From Bacteroidales bacterium (GTDB taxonomy: Bacteria; Bacteroidota; Bacteroidia; Bacteroidales; P3): a DNA stretch of 52,558 nt. Both the position numbers and the translations under genes were made by a program. Shown piece by piece: positions 17,927-26,128 of the stretch (the first letter of the stretch is position 1; every line of letters begins with the position of its first letter). Where the stretch lies: the NCBI GenBank assembly GCA_017550405.1, contig JAFZPH010000052.1:1-52558 (forward strand). The letters are read 5' to 3'. The notes under the pieces were generated by a model. That model was given only the letters and a program-made list of their open reading frames with translations, searched no databases and was not told the origin of the DNA.

Positions 17927-17993
17927 ATCCTTAAAACAAAAGTTCCACCCTGGTTCGCTGTTCATGTGGGAAGCGTGGTGGAAACTGTCGGTG

Positions 17994-18001
17994 CAAAGAT
18001 A
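17994..18001 (-). promoter_or_regulatory. -7 box of the abi gene
   Basis: On the minus strand this reads TATCTTTG. Transcription would begin near 17988, about 60 bases before the ATG at 17926 and inside the longer open frame, which decides the start codon. Confidence 0.65.
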
Positions 18002-18035
18002 CAACCTTTTTTTCATTCCATCGCTTTTTTTTTAA

Positions 18036-18495
18036 ATATTTTCTTCATTACATTTATTATCACTCGTTTATGTCACTGCCTTTTTTTCAAATTAATTCTG
18101 CTGAGTCACCGCTATTTTTCCAAGTTCAATCCCTTTTTAACCCAAATCGGTCGTTAGGAAACCGAAAACTCCGTAGTAATTGCCGAATCGTGCAACGCAC
18201 GGGGATTAGCCCTGCCCCATATCCTTGTTCTGCCTACCCGCCCTGCGCCGTGGAGCGGCAACGATCCCCCCTCGCTACGGAGAGGGGCCGTTCAATCCTG
18301 CATTGTTACAGTATCGTTATAGCTTCGTTACTCGATATGATAACGGGAAACAAGCCGATAGGCAGGCAACATCGAGCCGAGATTGAACGGCCCAAGTGGG
18401 TCGTGCGAGCCGTCAGCTGAGTGTGGTTATCCCGATTGATAAGTCGGCTTAATGACCGACTTGGGTTGAATAATTATTGGAGGTTGTCGTTTAAA
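18036..18495. other. Gene-free interval with inverted repeats
   Basis: No convincing gene lies here. GGGCCGTTCAATC (18285-18297) and its perfect complement (18381-18393) enclose 83 bases, and CCCCTC/GAGGGG (18268-18287) forms a small hairpin at its left edge. The G+C content varies sharply along the stretch. It may be the remnant of a mobile element. Confidence 0.4.
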
Positions 18496-18531
18496 AGAGA
18501 AAGGGTGGAGAGCTTGTCGCTTTCCACCCTT
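18496..18531 (-). terminator. Terminator of the giant type B T9SS gene
   Basis: On the minus strand AAGGGTGGA (18531-18523) pairs with TCCACCCTT (18509-18501); a TCTCTTTTAAA tract follows. It lies about 50 bases beyond the stop codon at 18579. Confidence 0.7.
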
Positions 18532-18578
18532 TTGGGTATGGGGTTTGAGTCCTGGGTCATTGCGTCTGCTTTAGGATA

Positions 18579-21500
18579 TCAGGGAGTGCGCAACACTTCG
18601 ATGACACCGTTGTGCTGTACTGAGCCGTCGCTGCCTTGGCCGACGAAACGGTAGTAGTAGGTGCCGTCGGGGGCGTTGGTGCTGTTGGGGTCCCAGAAGT
18701 GTTCTTCCTGACTGATGTTGTTGACCTCGTATACGGTGTGTCCCCAGCGGTCGTAGATGGTCAGCTTGTTGTATGGGTAGCGGTTGTACTCCAACAGGTT
18801 GCCGATGGTGAACCGGTCGTTGTAGTTGTCGTTGTTCGGGGTGACGATGTTGGGGAATTGCAGCGTGGAGGGGACAATCTTGACGGTGTCGGACACGGTG
18901 TCGGAGCAGAACAGGGTGTCGCCTGTGAGACCGATGTTCTGCTGGGTGAGTATAAGCCATACGAGGTAGGAGGCGGGCAGCTGCATGTCGACAGTGTCCC
19001 AGCGGTAGGCGGGGTTGGTGACGTAGGCAGTGTCGAGGTCGTCGGGGTTGTCGGGTTGCTTTTCGAACAGCCATAGCGATGAGCAGGTGGAGTCGAGCGG
19101 TATGGAGGTGTTGTGGAACGCTGTCCATGGATGCAGCTCGGAGACGAGTGTGGAGTCCCAGTAGAAGTCGGCCGTGGGCGATTGGATGACATGGACACCT
19201 GTGGGATTGAAGAGGGTGTCGGTGCATCCGGTGGAGTCGGTGATGCTAAGGTAGAATGTGTAGCGGCCAGTAGCGAAGGTGTGGGAGAAGAAGGCCAAGG
19301 AGTCGTAAGGGCTGGGGCCTTGCGAGTGGATGGTGGTGTCGCTGAAATGCCAGATGCTGGAGGCGGTATGGGTGGAGTGGTTGCGGAAGTAGAGGGTGTA
19401 GGGCGAACAGCCTTCCCACAGGGTGTCGGCGAGGGTTACCCAGTGGAGGGTGTCGTCGGACACCTCCCAGAGCGGTTTGAAGAGGTCGTCGTTGCGAAGA
19501 AGGGTGGTGGTGTAAATACTGTCGCAACCGTTGACGGTAAAGAACGAGTCGATGATGATGGCGGGTGCGAAGTAGGTGCGGTTGTTGTGATAGTAGGGTT
19601 GCCGCGGGCAGAGGTAGACGGTGTCGTAGAAGTCGTAGCGCGGGTACATGGTGAGCGCCAGGTGGAAGGCGCTGTCGCAGCCATGTGTGGTGGGGGTGGA
19701 GCGGGTATAGTTGCCAGCGGAAGTGACGATGGTGTCCATGAAGGGATATGCTATACCGTCGCATACGGTGTCGGTGGTGTAGGAGTGGTAGGCGTGGAAG
19801 ACGGTGAGTGCGAGATGAACGACACTGTCGCATCCGGCGGTGGAGTGGAGGCTGTCGATGTAGTTGCCCGATTCGTAGACGGTTCTGTTGTAGAGAGTGT
19901 AGCCGAGGTCATCGCATGCGGTGGCGGTATCTGGCAACTCGAAAGCAGGCAGGGTGACGAGGGTGAGATGGTAGACGCTGTCGCAGGAGTAGATGTTCTG
20001 GTAGGCGCTGACCAAGTGTTGTGTGGTGTATGGGTCGGAGCCTGAGGGGATGTGTATGCCATAGCGGTTGTACTCCTGGTTGGTGCAGAGGGTGTCGGTG
20101 ATGTTGAAGTCGTGTACGGGATTGACGGTGAGGTAAACCATGGATTCGCGGATGCTGTCGGGCCGGAACACTTGGCGGACGATGTATTCGCCCGGAAGGG
20201 TGAGCACAGAGTCGCCCAGTTGGAAGGTGTCGCCGTTGCAGATGACGGGATAGAGGGTGTCGTAATGGATGCAGGGCGAGGGGATGGCAATGCGCATGAC
20301 GGTGTCCTTTGAACAGGTGCCGCCAGCGAGTGAGGCGGTGAGACGGACGTTGAAGTAGCCGGGACTGAAGATGTGGGCCGGGTGGCGGGAGTAGGAGGTG
20401 GTACCATCGCCGAAGTCCCAAGTGTAGGAGTCGCACTCCATGTTGGAGAGCATGGTGTAGGAGGGGTCGGTGGCCACACGGCTGAGGTTCTGGAAACGAA
20501 GCTTGACGCGGCAGCCTATGGTGTCGACGGCTTGGTAGTCGAACTCGGCAAAGGGGAAGATGTTGCCCACGATGGCGGTTTTTTCAAAATAGCACGAGGC
20601 GCTGGAGTCGCCGATGAAGGAGGCACGGCAGCGGTAGACACCGGTTTGGTTGCTGAAGAATTCGCGTGTGGTGTCGAGGGTGACGTTGGCGCTGTCGATA
20701 TTGTACCAGCGGTAGCGGAAGCCTTCGGGGGCGGTGAAATTGTTGCTGTCGACTATGCCGCATGCCCCTGAGCGGATGTATTTCTGGTCGCATTCGAGGG
20801 TGAAGTAGGCGTAGCCGAAGTGTCCTGTCTCTGCACAGTCGTAGGTGGTGAGTTTTATGTAGATGCGTCGGCCTTGGAGGGGTTCGAGGTCGACACCCAC
20901 GGCAGTCCAGTCTTTCCAGAGAACGGTGTTGGTGTCGTAGTGGTACACGTTCCAGTCCAGTTGGTCGGAGGAGACGAAGTCGGCGGCGTAGCAGCGGGTG
21001 TCGATGGGACGGTTGTATTCGTCGGTGATGGTGAACTGGAAACGGGGCTGGGACTGCGGGTCGTGGCCGGGATTCTCGAGCACGGCGGCATAGCGCAGGA
21101 GCATGATGTCGGCAGAGGCGGTGTCGACGATGTATTCGTATGAGATGCTTTCGGCTTCACCACCGTAGTTCCAGTTGCCAAGGCGGACGGAGTGGTCGTG
21201 GCCTTCGGGAATGGAGCGGAGCAGGCCACCTGTGCGGGGGTCGCGGTAGGTGGTGTCGAGCATGACGGTGTGGCGGGAATACATGTTCTCGGGACCGTAG
21301 TCGACAACTCCTTGGCTGTAGTCGGGGTTTCCGACATCGCCGGTGCGGCAGATGGTGTGGCAGGAGTAGAGGTTGGCGAAGTCGATGCAGTTGTCGCCGC
21401 CGGCACAGAACTCGAACCAGGTGGTGTCGATGCACTCAACGGCGTTGTTGGTGATGTAGACGTAGTAGTAGGTGCCGTCGACGAGGTTTTCGAGGTGAAC

Positions 21501-24500
21501 GGTCTTGCTGTTGACGGCAATGGAGTCCATGTGTTCGCGGTCGGAGCCATACCAGAAGGTCCATTGGGTGGCAGAGCTGTGGTCGTCCCAGCGGATGCGG
21601 CAGGTGGAGTCGGTCATGAGGTCGGCGCGGATGTTGCCGATGGTGTTGAAGGAGACATTGAACTGGAAGCCGGAGGAGGAGAGGGTGTCGCCGTTGCAGT
21701 GGTATTCAATACGGATGTGTCCGGTGTTGGAATGAACCTCGAAATGGTCGTCATCGCCGCTCCAACTGTAGCATAACCAGTTCCAAGAACCTTCGTCCAA
21801 GATGGAGAGGTAGTCGCCCCCGCGGATGTGAGCACTGCCTCGGAGGGTGATGGGGTCGCCGGTATTGGTGTGCAGATGGAGGCTCTCGTTATTGTTGAAA
21901 TGATAGTTGTTGACAGCCCCCGGGTCTTGGATGATATAGCATTCGTTGATGTTGAGGATGCGGGAGGAGTCCTGGTTGCAGGGTACGATGATGATAGTGG
22001 TGTCGCAGGCGGTGATGAAGTATTTCTTGACAGGGGCTTTGCAGTCGTCAAGTTCTTCGTTGCTCCAGAGGTAGCAGACATACTGGCGGTCGGCAACGAG
22101 GTTGGTGAAATCATAGCTGCGTGTGGTGGTGGTGACGGTGTCGAGACTGGTCTCCGCTTCGCCGTAGGCAATCCACCATTGGGAGGCACCGGAGGTATCA
22201 ATCCAGGTGAGGTGGGCTGTGCTGCAGGTGACGTTGGAGGCGGTGATTTGGTAGATGGCATAGTTCATCAATACATTGAAGTCGAAGCCCTCGCCGTTGT
22301 TATGGGGTTGGCCATCGGTTCGGGTGTATATCTCGACATGGCCGTTGTCGGAAGAGACAAAGAGGTTGCCGATGCCGCCATAACTGGTGTGGGTGGGACT
22401 GGCATTGATATTAAGACTGCTGGCACCGAGGTTGAATTGCCCTTGGAGAGAGAGGTTCCGGCCATCGGCGGAATAGAAGTAATGCGTCCCCTCATGGTCG
22501 GGGAAGGGTGGATTGAGTCCGCCATTGTCGTAGAGGTGTATGCATTCGGAGACGGGGAGGTAGTCGGTGGTATTTTCGACATGGGAGTGACGTCCACATC
22601 GATTGAGGTAGTAGTTTTGGTATTGCGCAAGCCAGATGTCGGGGTCGTGGCGCATGCGGATGCCGTAGATGGATGGGATGACGCAGGCATTGGAACTGAA
22701 GTTGCTTTCAATCTGTAGGTAGCATTGTGTGTTGCGTTTCAGACCGGTGAGGGTTGCCTGGTTGGTGGAAGTGGTGATGGTGCGGAGGGAATCGATATGC
22801 GTGCCGTAGGTGATGGTCCACTGGTTGGCCACAGAGGTGTCCTGCCAGGTTATGGCCATGGAGGTGTCGGTCATCCAGAGGGTGTCGAGAGCGTTTAGGG
22901 TGGGGTAGAAGGTGATGTGCAGGACAAAGCCGGAGCTGTTGATGGCTTCGTTGCTCTTGAGGGTGAGGTAGGCGATGCCGTTGGGATACCAGTTGTCGAG
23001 TCCCCAGTAGTGGTAATTACCGCCAGAGCCGTCGCTGTTGAATGAGAGGCGGTCGGAGACATCGGTGCTACCTTGGAGCCGGAATCCGAGTCCCGTAGTG
23101 GAACGGATGACAACGGTGGAGGAGTCGCTGGAGTAGTAGTCGCCTATTCCACCGGGGTCGTAGACGGTATAACATTCGCCGGGGGTGACCCAGACGGTGT
23201 CGCGCGAATGGGAGTTCATCACGATGTCGTTGGCTCCAAGGGTGGTGAAGTGATGGGTTTGGAGGTTACAGCCTTCTGTGAAAGGGGTACGGCTGATGCG
23301 TAGTTGATACTTGGTGCCTGGAAGGAGGTTGTTGAGTGTGGTTTGGTTGGTGTTTGAGGAGAATGTGGTCCAGGAAGTGCCGGAGTAGTAGCCGACATAC
23401 CAGGGACCGGTGTAGCCGCTATTGTCTGTCCACTGAATTTCGGCAGAGTGTTGCTTGACGTGGGTGAATCTTACATCTTCGATGGGGACGGTGTCCTGGT
23501 CGATATGGATGAAGAACCCTCGGCGGACATTCTTCTGGTTGGAACGCCAACGAATACGGAGGAATCCATTACTGCTTTGTGCACGTACTTGGGCATTGTT
23601 GTACCATGTGTAGTATCCGTCGACTTCGATGTTGAGGTTTTCGCTGTTGTAGGGGTCGGTTCCCATCCCTAAGTGGTCTTCACCGTCGTAGCCATAGTTC
23701 TGCAGTTCGCGCATATCTTCGTAGTCGAACTCGCCGGTGACGAAGAAATTGCTGTGGTCGGCAGTGACGATAATCAACTGGCTGGTGTCGTTGTTGAAGT
23801 AGTTGTGGTCTTTGCCGCCGGCATCGTAGATGGTGTAGCAGGTGCCGGGCGTGATGACAAGGGTGTCGATACCACGGTAGGGCATGATGGCGGTATTCTC
23901 GGGGACCCCCTGGGTGATGAAGGCGCGGCGGTCGGAGTATGAGCACTGCGATTCAGTTCCTTGACGGGTGACATAGTAGACATACTGTGTGCCCGGGGTA
24001 AGTCCTGTGAGGGTTGCGGTGGGGGTAGTGGTGGTGATGGAGGCGAAGTTGTCCTCGTCGTTGCCGTAGTAGAGCCGCCAGCCGGTGATTGAGGGGTCGG
24101 GGTCGGTCCACGAGAGGGTAGCGCCGGTGGTTGTGATGTTGGAGGCTTCCATCTGGGTGATGGCGGTGTCCATCTGGATGATGCTGAACTCGAAACCGAT
24201 GCCGTTGTCTTCGCAGTCGGAGGTGAAACCGATGGAGCAGGAGCCGTCGGCGCAGTAGATTTCATATTGGCTGTTGTTGCCGTCATAGCTGTGCCATCCG
24301 CCTTCGTAATAGACAAACAGGCGGTCGGGTCCCGGTACATTGTACCATCCCTTCAACCAGAAGCCTTTGCCGTTGGCGGTGTGGAAGGTGTAGGTGGAGT
24401 AGTCGGCCTGGAAATAGTTATGGTGCTTACCTCCCGCATCCACTACCGTGTAGCAGCTACCGGGTTGCAACGTAAGGGTGTCGTTCTTTCGGTAGGGCAT

Positions 24501-25844
24501 TATGAGGGTGTCGGCAGAGCCGGTGGTGATAAAGGCGTGTCGGAAGGGAGTGACACAGGGCGAGGTGATGTTGCCTTCGATGGTGTAGATGTATTGTGTG
24601 CCGGGGGTGAGACCTGTCAGCGTGAGGCTGGGTGTAGTGACCGTGCGTGAGGTCCAGTCGCTCTCGTTGTCGGTATAGCGGACGGTCCACTGGGTCGACT
24701 GCGAGGTGTCGCTCCATTGGATGGTAGCCGTGGTGGCGGTGAGGTCGGTGACCGTGGGGGTGATGATGCGGTTGTTCTCCCATACTATGCGGTAGTGGAA
24801 CTTGTAGTTGTAGGCAAATGTGAATCCTGCATTGCCAAAGGGGAAGTATATTCTGTGCGGTTTGCGGTTGCCGTTGTCGCCCCAAGTCCAGCGGTCGGAG
24901 CCAATCCCGTCACCCGCCGACCAGGAGTAGCTGTAATAGTCTCCTCCCCCCATTTTATACCATCCGTCAGCATAGAATCCTGTGCTGTCGGTGGAGGAGA
25001 GGCTCATGCCAACCCACCCGGAGGAAAGCCGGTTGTTGCCGGGTCCGGACACACCGTTGATGGTGTAGCAGGTGCCGCTGGTCAAGTCGAAATGCGTGCC
25101 GCCGGGGGTGTTGTAGAGGTTGTGCTGGCTGTTGGGGACTATGAAGTACTGGCGGGAGATATCCATGCACGGCACAGCGTTGTTTTTGATATAATAGCCA
25201 TAGTACGTGTCGTTGCGCAAGCCGGTAAGGGTTACCGATTTGGTGTTGCTGGTGGCGGTCATGAGCGAGTCCTCGTCGCAGAAGTAGGTGATAGTCCACT
25301 CGGTGGCTTCGCTGGCGTTGTCCTGCCAGGTGATGGTCATGCTGCTGTCGGCATAGGACTGGGCATCCCAGTCGGAGATGCTGTTAGGGTATTCAACCTC
25401 TATCTCGTAGCCGCGGAACGAGGCATAGTTGTTGGAGTGGAAATGAATCAACGCACAAGTGTCGGGGTGACGCCACCAATAGTCATGGCTCTGCCATGTG
25501 GACGACCCAGAGCCGCAGTATTGGCGATTGTAGTTATTGGTGTCGTTGCCGTAGTAAATGCGGACGAAGTCGTTGCAGTCGGCGTTTACCCCCGTCTGAT
25601 AATTCACTTTCAGACGGAAAGGCCCCGAGGTGGAGACAATGAAGAGCCACGAATCCTCGTTGTTGGAATAGTTTGAATATCCACCGGGGTCGAGTATGGT
25701 ATAGCAGTTCTGCCGGTTGATAGTCAGCGTGTCTGACCCATGGTGGGGCATTACTACCACCTGTTGTGCAAACGATACACTGGGCAGGAGGGCAGCGAGC
25801 AGTATGAGAATCCCGATGGAACGGAGTCTATTGTTGTATTGCAT
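18579..25844 (-). CDS. Giant multi-domain surface protein, T9SS type B (gliding-motility C-terminal domain)
   Basis: The 2421-aa product has a signal peptide (1-26, SVSFA before QQ). Residues to about 1500 hold seven units of about 205 residues, each a CUB-like domain (Cys-Y-T-I/V-x-D-x-GG pattern at C47 and near 255, 462, 667, 890, 1100 and 1300) followed by an Fn3-like domain ending in T.Y..YI. Next come a Cys-rich region, a PKD domain near 1765-1850 (YTWDFGDGTTSYSRHPAHIF), five tandem repeats of 45-50 residues with GCDS/SCDS ends (about 1851-2090), two more PKD-like segments, and a C-terminal CHU_C/type B sorting domain (FPNIVTPNNDNYNDRF, IYDRWGHTVYE, PDGTYYYRF). Family knowledge predicts secretion by T9SS and surface display. 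No PorP/SprF-like partner gene, which often accompanies type B substrates, is beside it. Confidence 0.85.
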   Translation of the reverse strand: MQYNNRLRSIGILILLAALLPSVSFAQQVVVMPHHGSDTLTINRQNCYTILDPGGYSNYSNNEDSWLFIVSTSGPFRLKVNYQTGVNADCNDFVRIYYGNDTNNYNRQYCGSGSSTWQSHDYWWRHPDTCALIHFHSNNYASFRGYEIEVEYPNSISDWDAQSYADSSMTITWQDNASEATEWTITYFCDEDSLMTATSNTKSVTLTGLRNDTYYGYYIKNNAVPCMDISRQYFIVPNSQHNLYNTPGGTHFDLTSGTCYTINGVSGPGNNRLSSGWVGMSLSSTDSTGFYADGWYKMGGGDYYSYSWSAGDGIGSDRWTWGDNGNRKPHRIYFPFGNAGFTFAYNYKFHYRIVWENNRIITPTVTDLTATTATIQWSDTSQSTQWTVRYTDNESDWTSRTVTTPSLTLTGLTPGTQYIYTIEGNITSPCVTPFRHAFITTGSADTLIMPYRKNDTLTLQPGSCYTVVDAGGKHHNYFQADYSTYTFHTANGKGFWLKGWYNVPGPDRLFVYYEGGWHSYDGNNSQYEIYCADGSCSIGFTSDCEDNGIGFEFSIIQMDTAITQMEASNITTTGATLSWTDPDPSITGWRLYYGNDEDNFASITTTTPTATLTGLTPGTQYVYYVTRQGTESQCSYSDRRAFITQGVPENTAIMPYRGIDTLVITPGTCYTIYDAGGKDHNYFNNDTSQLIIVTADHSNFFVTGEFDYEDMRELQNYGYDGEDHLGMGTDPYNSENLNIEVDGYYTWYNNAQVRAQSSNGFLRIRWRSNQKNVRRGFFIHIDQDTVPIEDVRFTHVKQHSAEIQWTDNSGYTGPWYVGYYSGTSWTTFSSNTNQTTLNNLLPGTKYQLRISRTPFTEGCNLQTHHFTTLGANDIVMNSHSRDTVWVTPGECYTVYDPGGIGDYYSSDSSTVVIRSTTGLGFRLQGSTDVSDRLSFNSDGSGGNYHYWGLDNWYPNGIAYLTLKSNEAINSSGFVLHITFYPTLNALDTLWMTDTSMAITWQDTSVANQWTITYGTHIDSLRTITTSTNQATLTGLKRNTQCYLQIESNFSSNACVIPSIYGIRMRHDPDIWLAQYQNYYLNRCGRHSHVENTTDYLPVSECIHLYDNGGLNPPFPDHEGTHYFYSADGRNLSLQGQFNLGASSLNINASPTHTSYGGIGNLFVSSDNGHVEIYTRTDGQPHNNGEGFDFNVLMNYAIYQITASNVTCSTAHLTWIDTSGASQWWIAYGEAETSLDTVTTTTRSYDFTNLVADRQYVCYLWSNEELDDCKAPVKKYFITACDTTIIIVPCNQDSSRILNINECYIIQDPGAVNNYHFNNNESLHLHTNTGDPITLRGSAHIRGGDYLSILDEGSWNWLCYSWSGDDDHFEVHSNTGHIRIEYHCNGDTLSSSGFQFNVSFNTIGNIRADLMTDSTCRIRWDDHSSATQWTFWYGSDREHMDSIAVNSKTVHLENLVDGTYYYVYITNNAVECIDTTWFEFCAGGDNCIDFANLYSCHTICRTGDVGNPDYSQGVVDYGPENMYSRHTVMLDTTYRDPRTGGLLRSIPEGHDHSVRLGNWNYGGEAESISYEYIVDTASADIMLLRYAAVLENPGHDPQSQPRFQFTITDEYNRPIDTRCYAADFVSSDQLDWNVYHYDTNTVLWKDWTAVGVDLEPLQGRRIYIKLTTYDCAETGHFGYAYFTLECDQKYIRSGACGIVDSNNFTAPEGFRYRWYNIDSANVTLDTTREFFSNQTGVYRCRASFIGDSSASCYFEKTAIVGNIFPFAEFDYQAVDTIGCRVKLRFQNLSRVATDPSYTMLSNMECDSYTWDFGDGTTSYSRHPAHIFSPGYFNVRLTASLAGGTCSKDTVMRIAIPSPCIHYDTLYPVICNGDTFQLGDSVLTLPGEYIVRQVFRPDSIRESMVYLTVNPVHDFNITDTLCTNQEYNRYGIHIPSGSDPYTTQHLVSAYQNIYSCDSVYHLTLVTLPAFELPDTATACDDLGYTLYNRTVYESGNYIDSLHSTAGCDSVVHLALTVFHAYHSYTTDTVCDGIAYPFMDTIVTSAGNYTRSTPTTHGCDSAFHLALTMYPRYDFYDTVYLCPRQPYYHNNRTYFAPAIIIDSFFTVNGCDSIYTTTLLRNDDLFKPLWEVSDDTLHWVTLADTLWEGCSPYTLYFRNHSTHTASSIWHFSDTTIHSQGPSPYDSLAFFSHTFATGRYTFYLSITDSTGCTDTLFNPTGVHVIQSPTADFYWDSTLVSELHPWTAFHNTSIPLDSTCSSLWLFEKQPDNPDDLDTAYVTNPAYRWDTVDMQLPASYLVWLILTQQNIGLTGDTLFCSDTVSDTVKIVPSTLQFPNIVTPNNDNYNDRFTIGNLLEYNRYPYNKLTIYDRWGHTVYEVNNISQEEHFWDPNSTNAPDGTYYYRFVGQGSDGSVQHNGVIEVLRTP

Positions 25845-25880
25845 AGATTATTGATGATGTTTCTTATACATTAAATCTTG

Positions 25881-25888
25881 CAAAGGTA
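25881..25888 (-). promoter_or_regulatory. -7 box of the giant type B T9SS gene
   Basis: On the minus strand this reads TACCTTTG, 36 bases before the ATG at 25844, which suggests a leader of about 30 bases. Confidence 0.65.
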
Positions 25889-25931
25889 CGACTTTTTTTT
25901 CAAATAAAAGGATTGGTTTTTGAATAAAAAG

Positions 25932-25957
25932 GGAAACCTCCCTGGGAGGAGGTTTCC
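25932..25957 (-). terminator. Terminator of the ribonucleotide reductase gene
   Basis: GGAAACCTCC (25932-25941) pairs perfectly with GGAGGTTTCC (25948-25957) around a 6-base loop; on the minus strand it is followed by CTTTTTATT. It ends the gene that stops at 26129, about 170 bases upstream. Confidence 0.8.
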
Positions 25958-26128
25958 GCTGTGATATCAAAAATGTCAATAAAGTATTGGTTTCCAATTG
26001 TTATTGCACGGTTCTGCCAGCTGTTTGCCTGTCGCTTTTTCTGGTTGAAGGGGTGTATTGTTGTTTGTGTTTTAACCCGTTTCAATCAGCCGTTTGGGTG
26101 GGTTTTTGGTGCAATTTTAGGGGGAAGG

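Noticed and set aside
18421..18654. 77-codon plus-strand frame
   Set aside because: It runs over the terminator and into the 3' end of the opposite giant gene; no support.
20321..20345. Similarity of CGCCAGCGAGTGAGGCG to 9149-9165
   Set aside because: One copy is inside a conserved reading frame (coding SLAGG) and the match is short; treated as coincidence.
25900..26085. 61-codon minus-strand frame after the ribonucleotide reductase gene
   Set aside because: It covers the terminator hairpin and has no signal or family.
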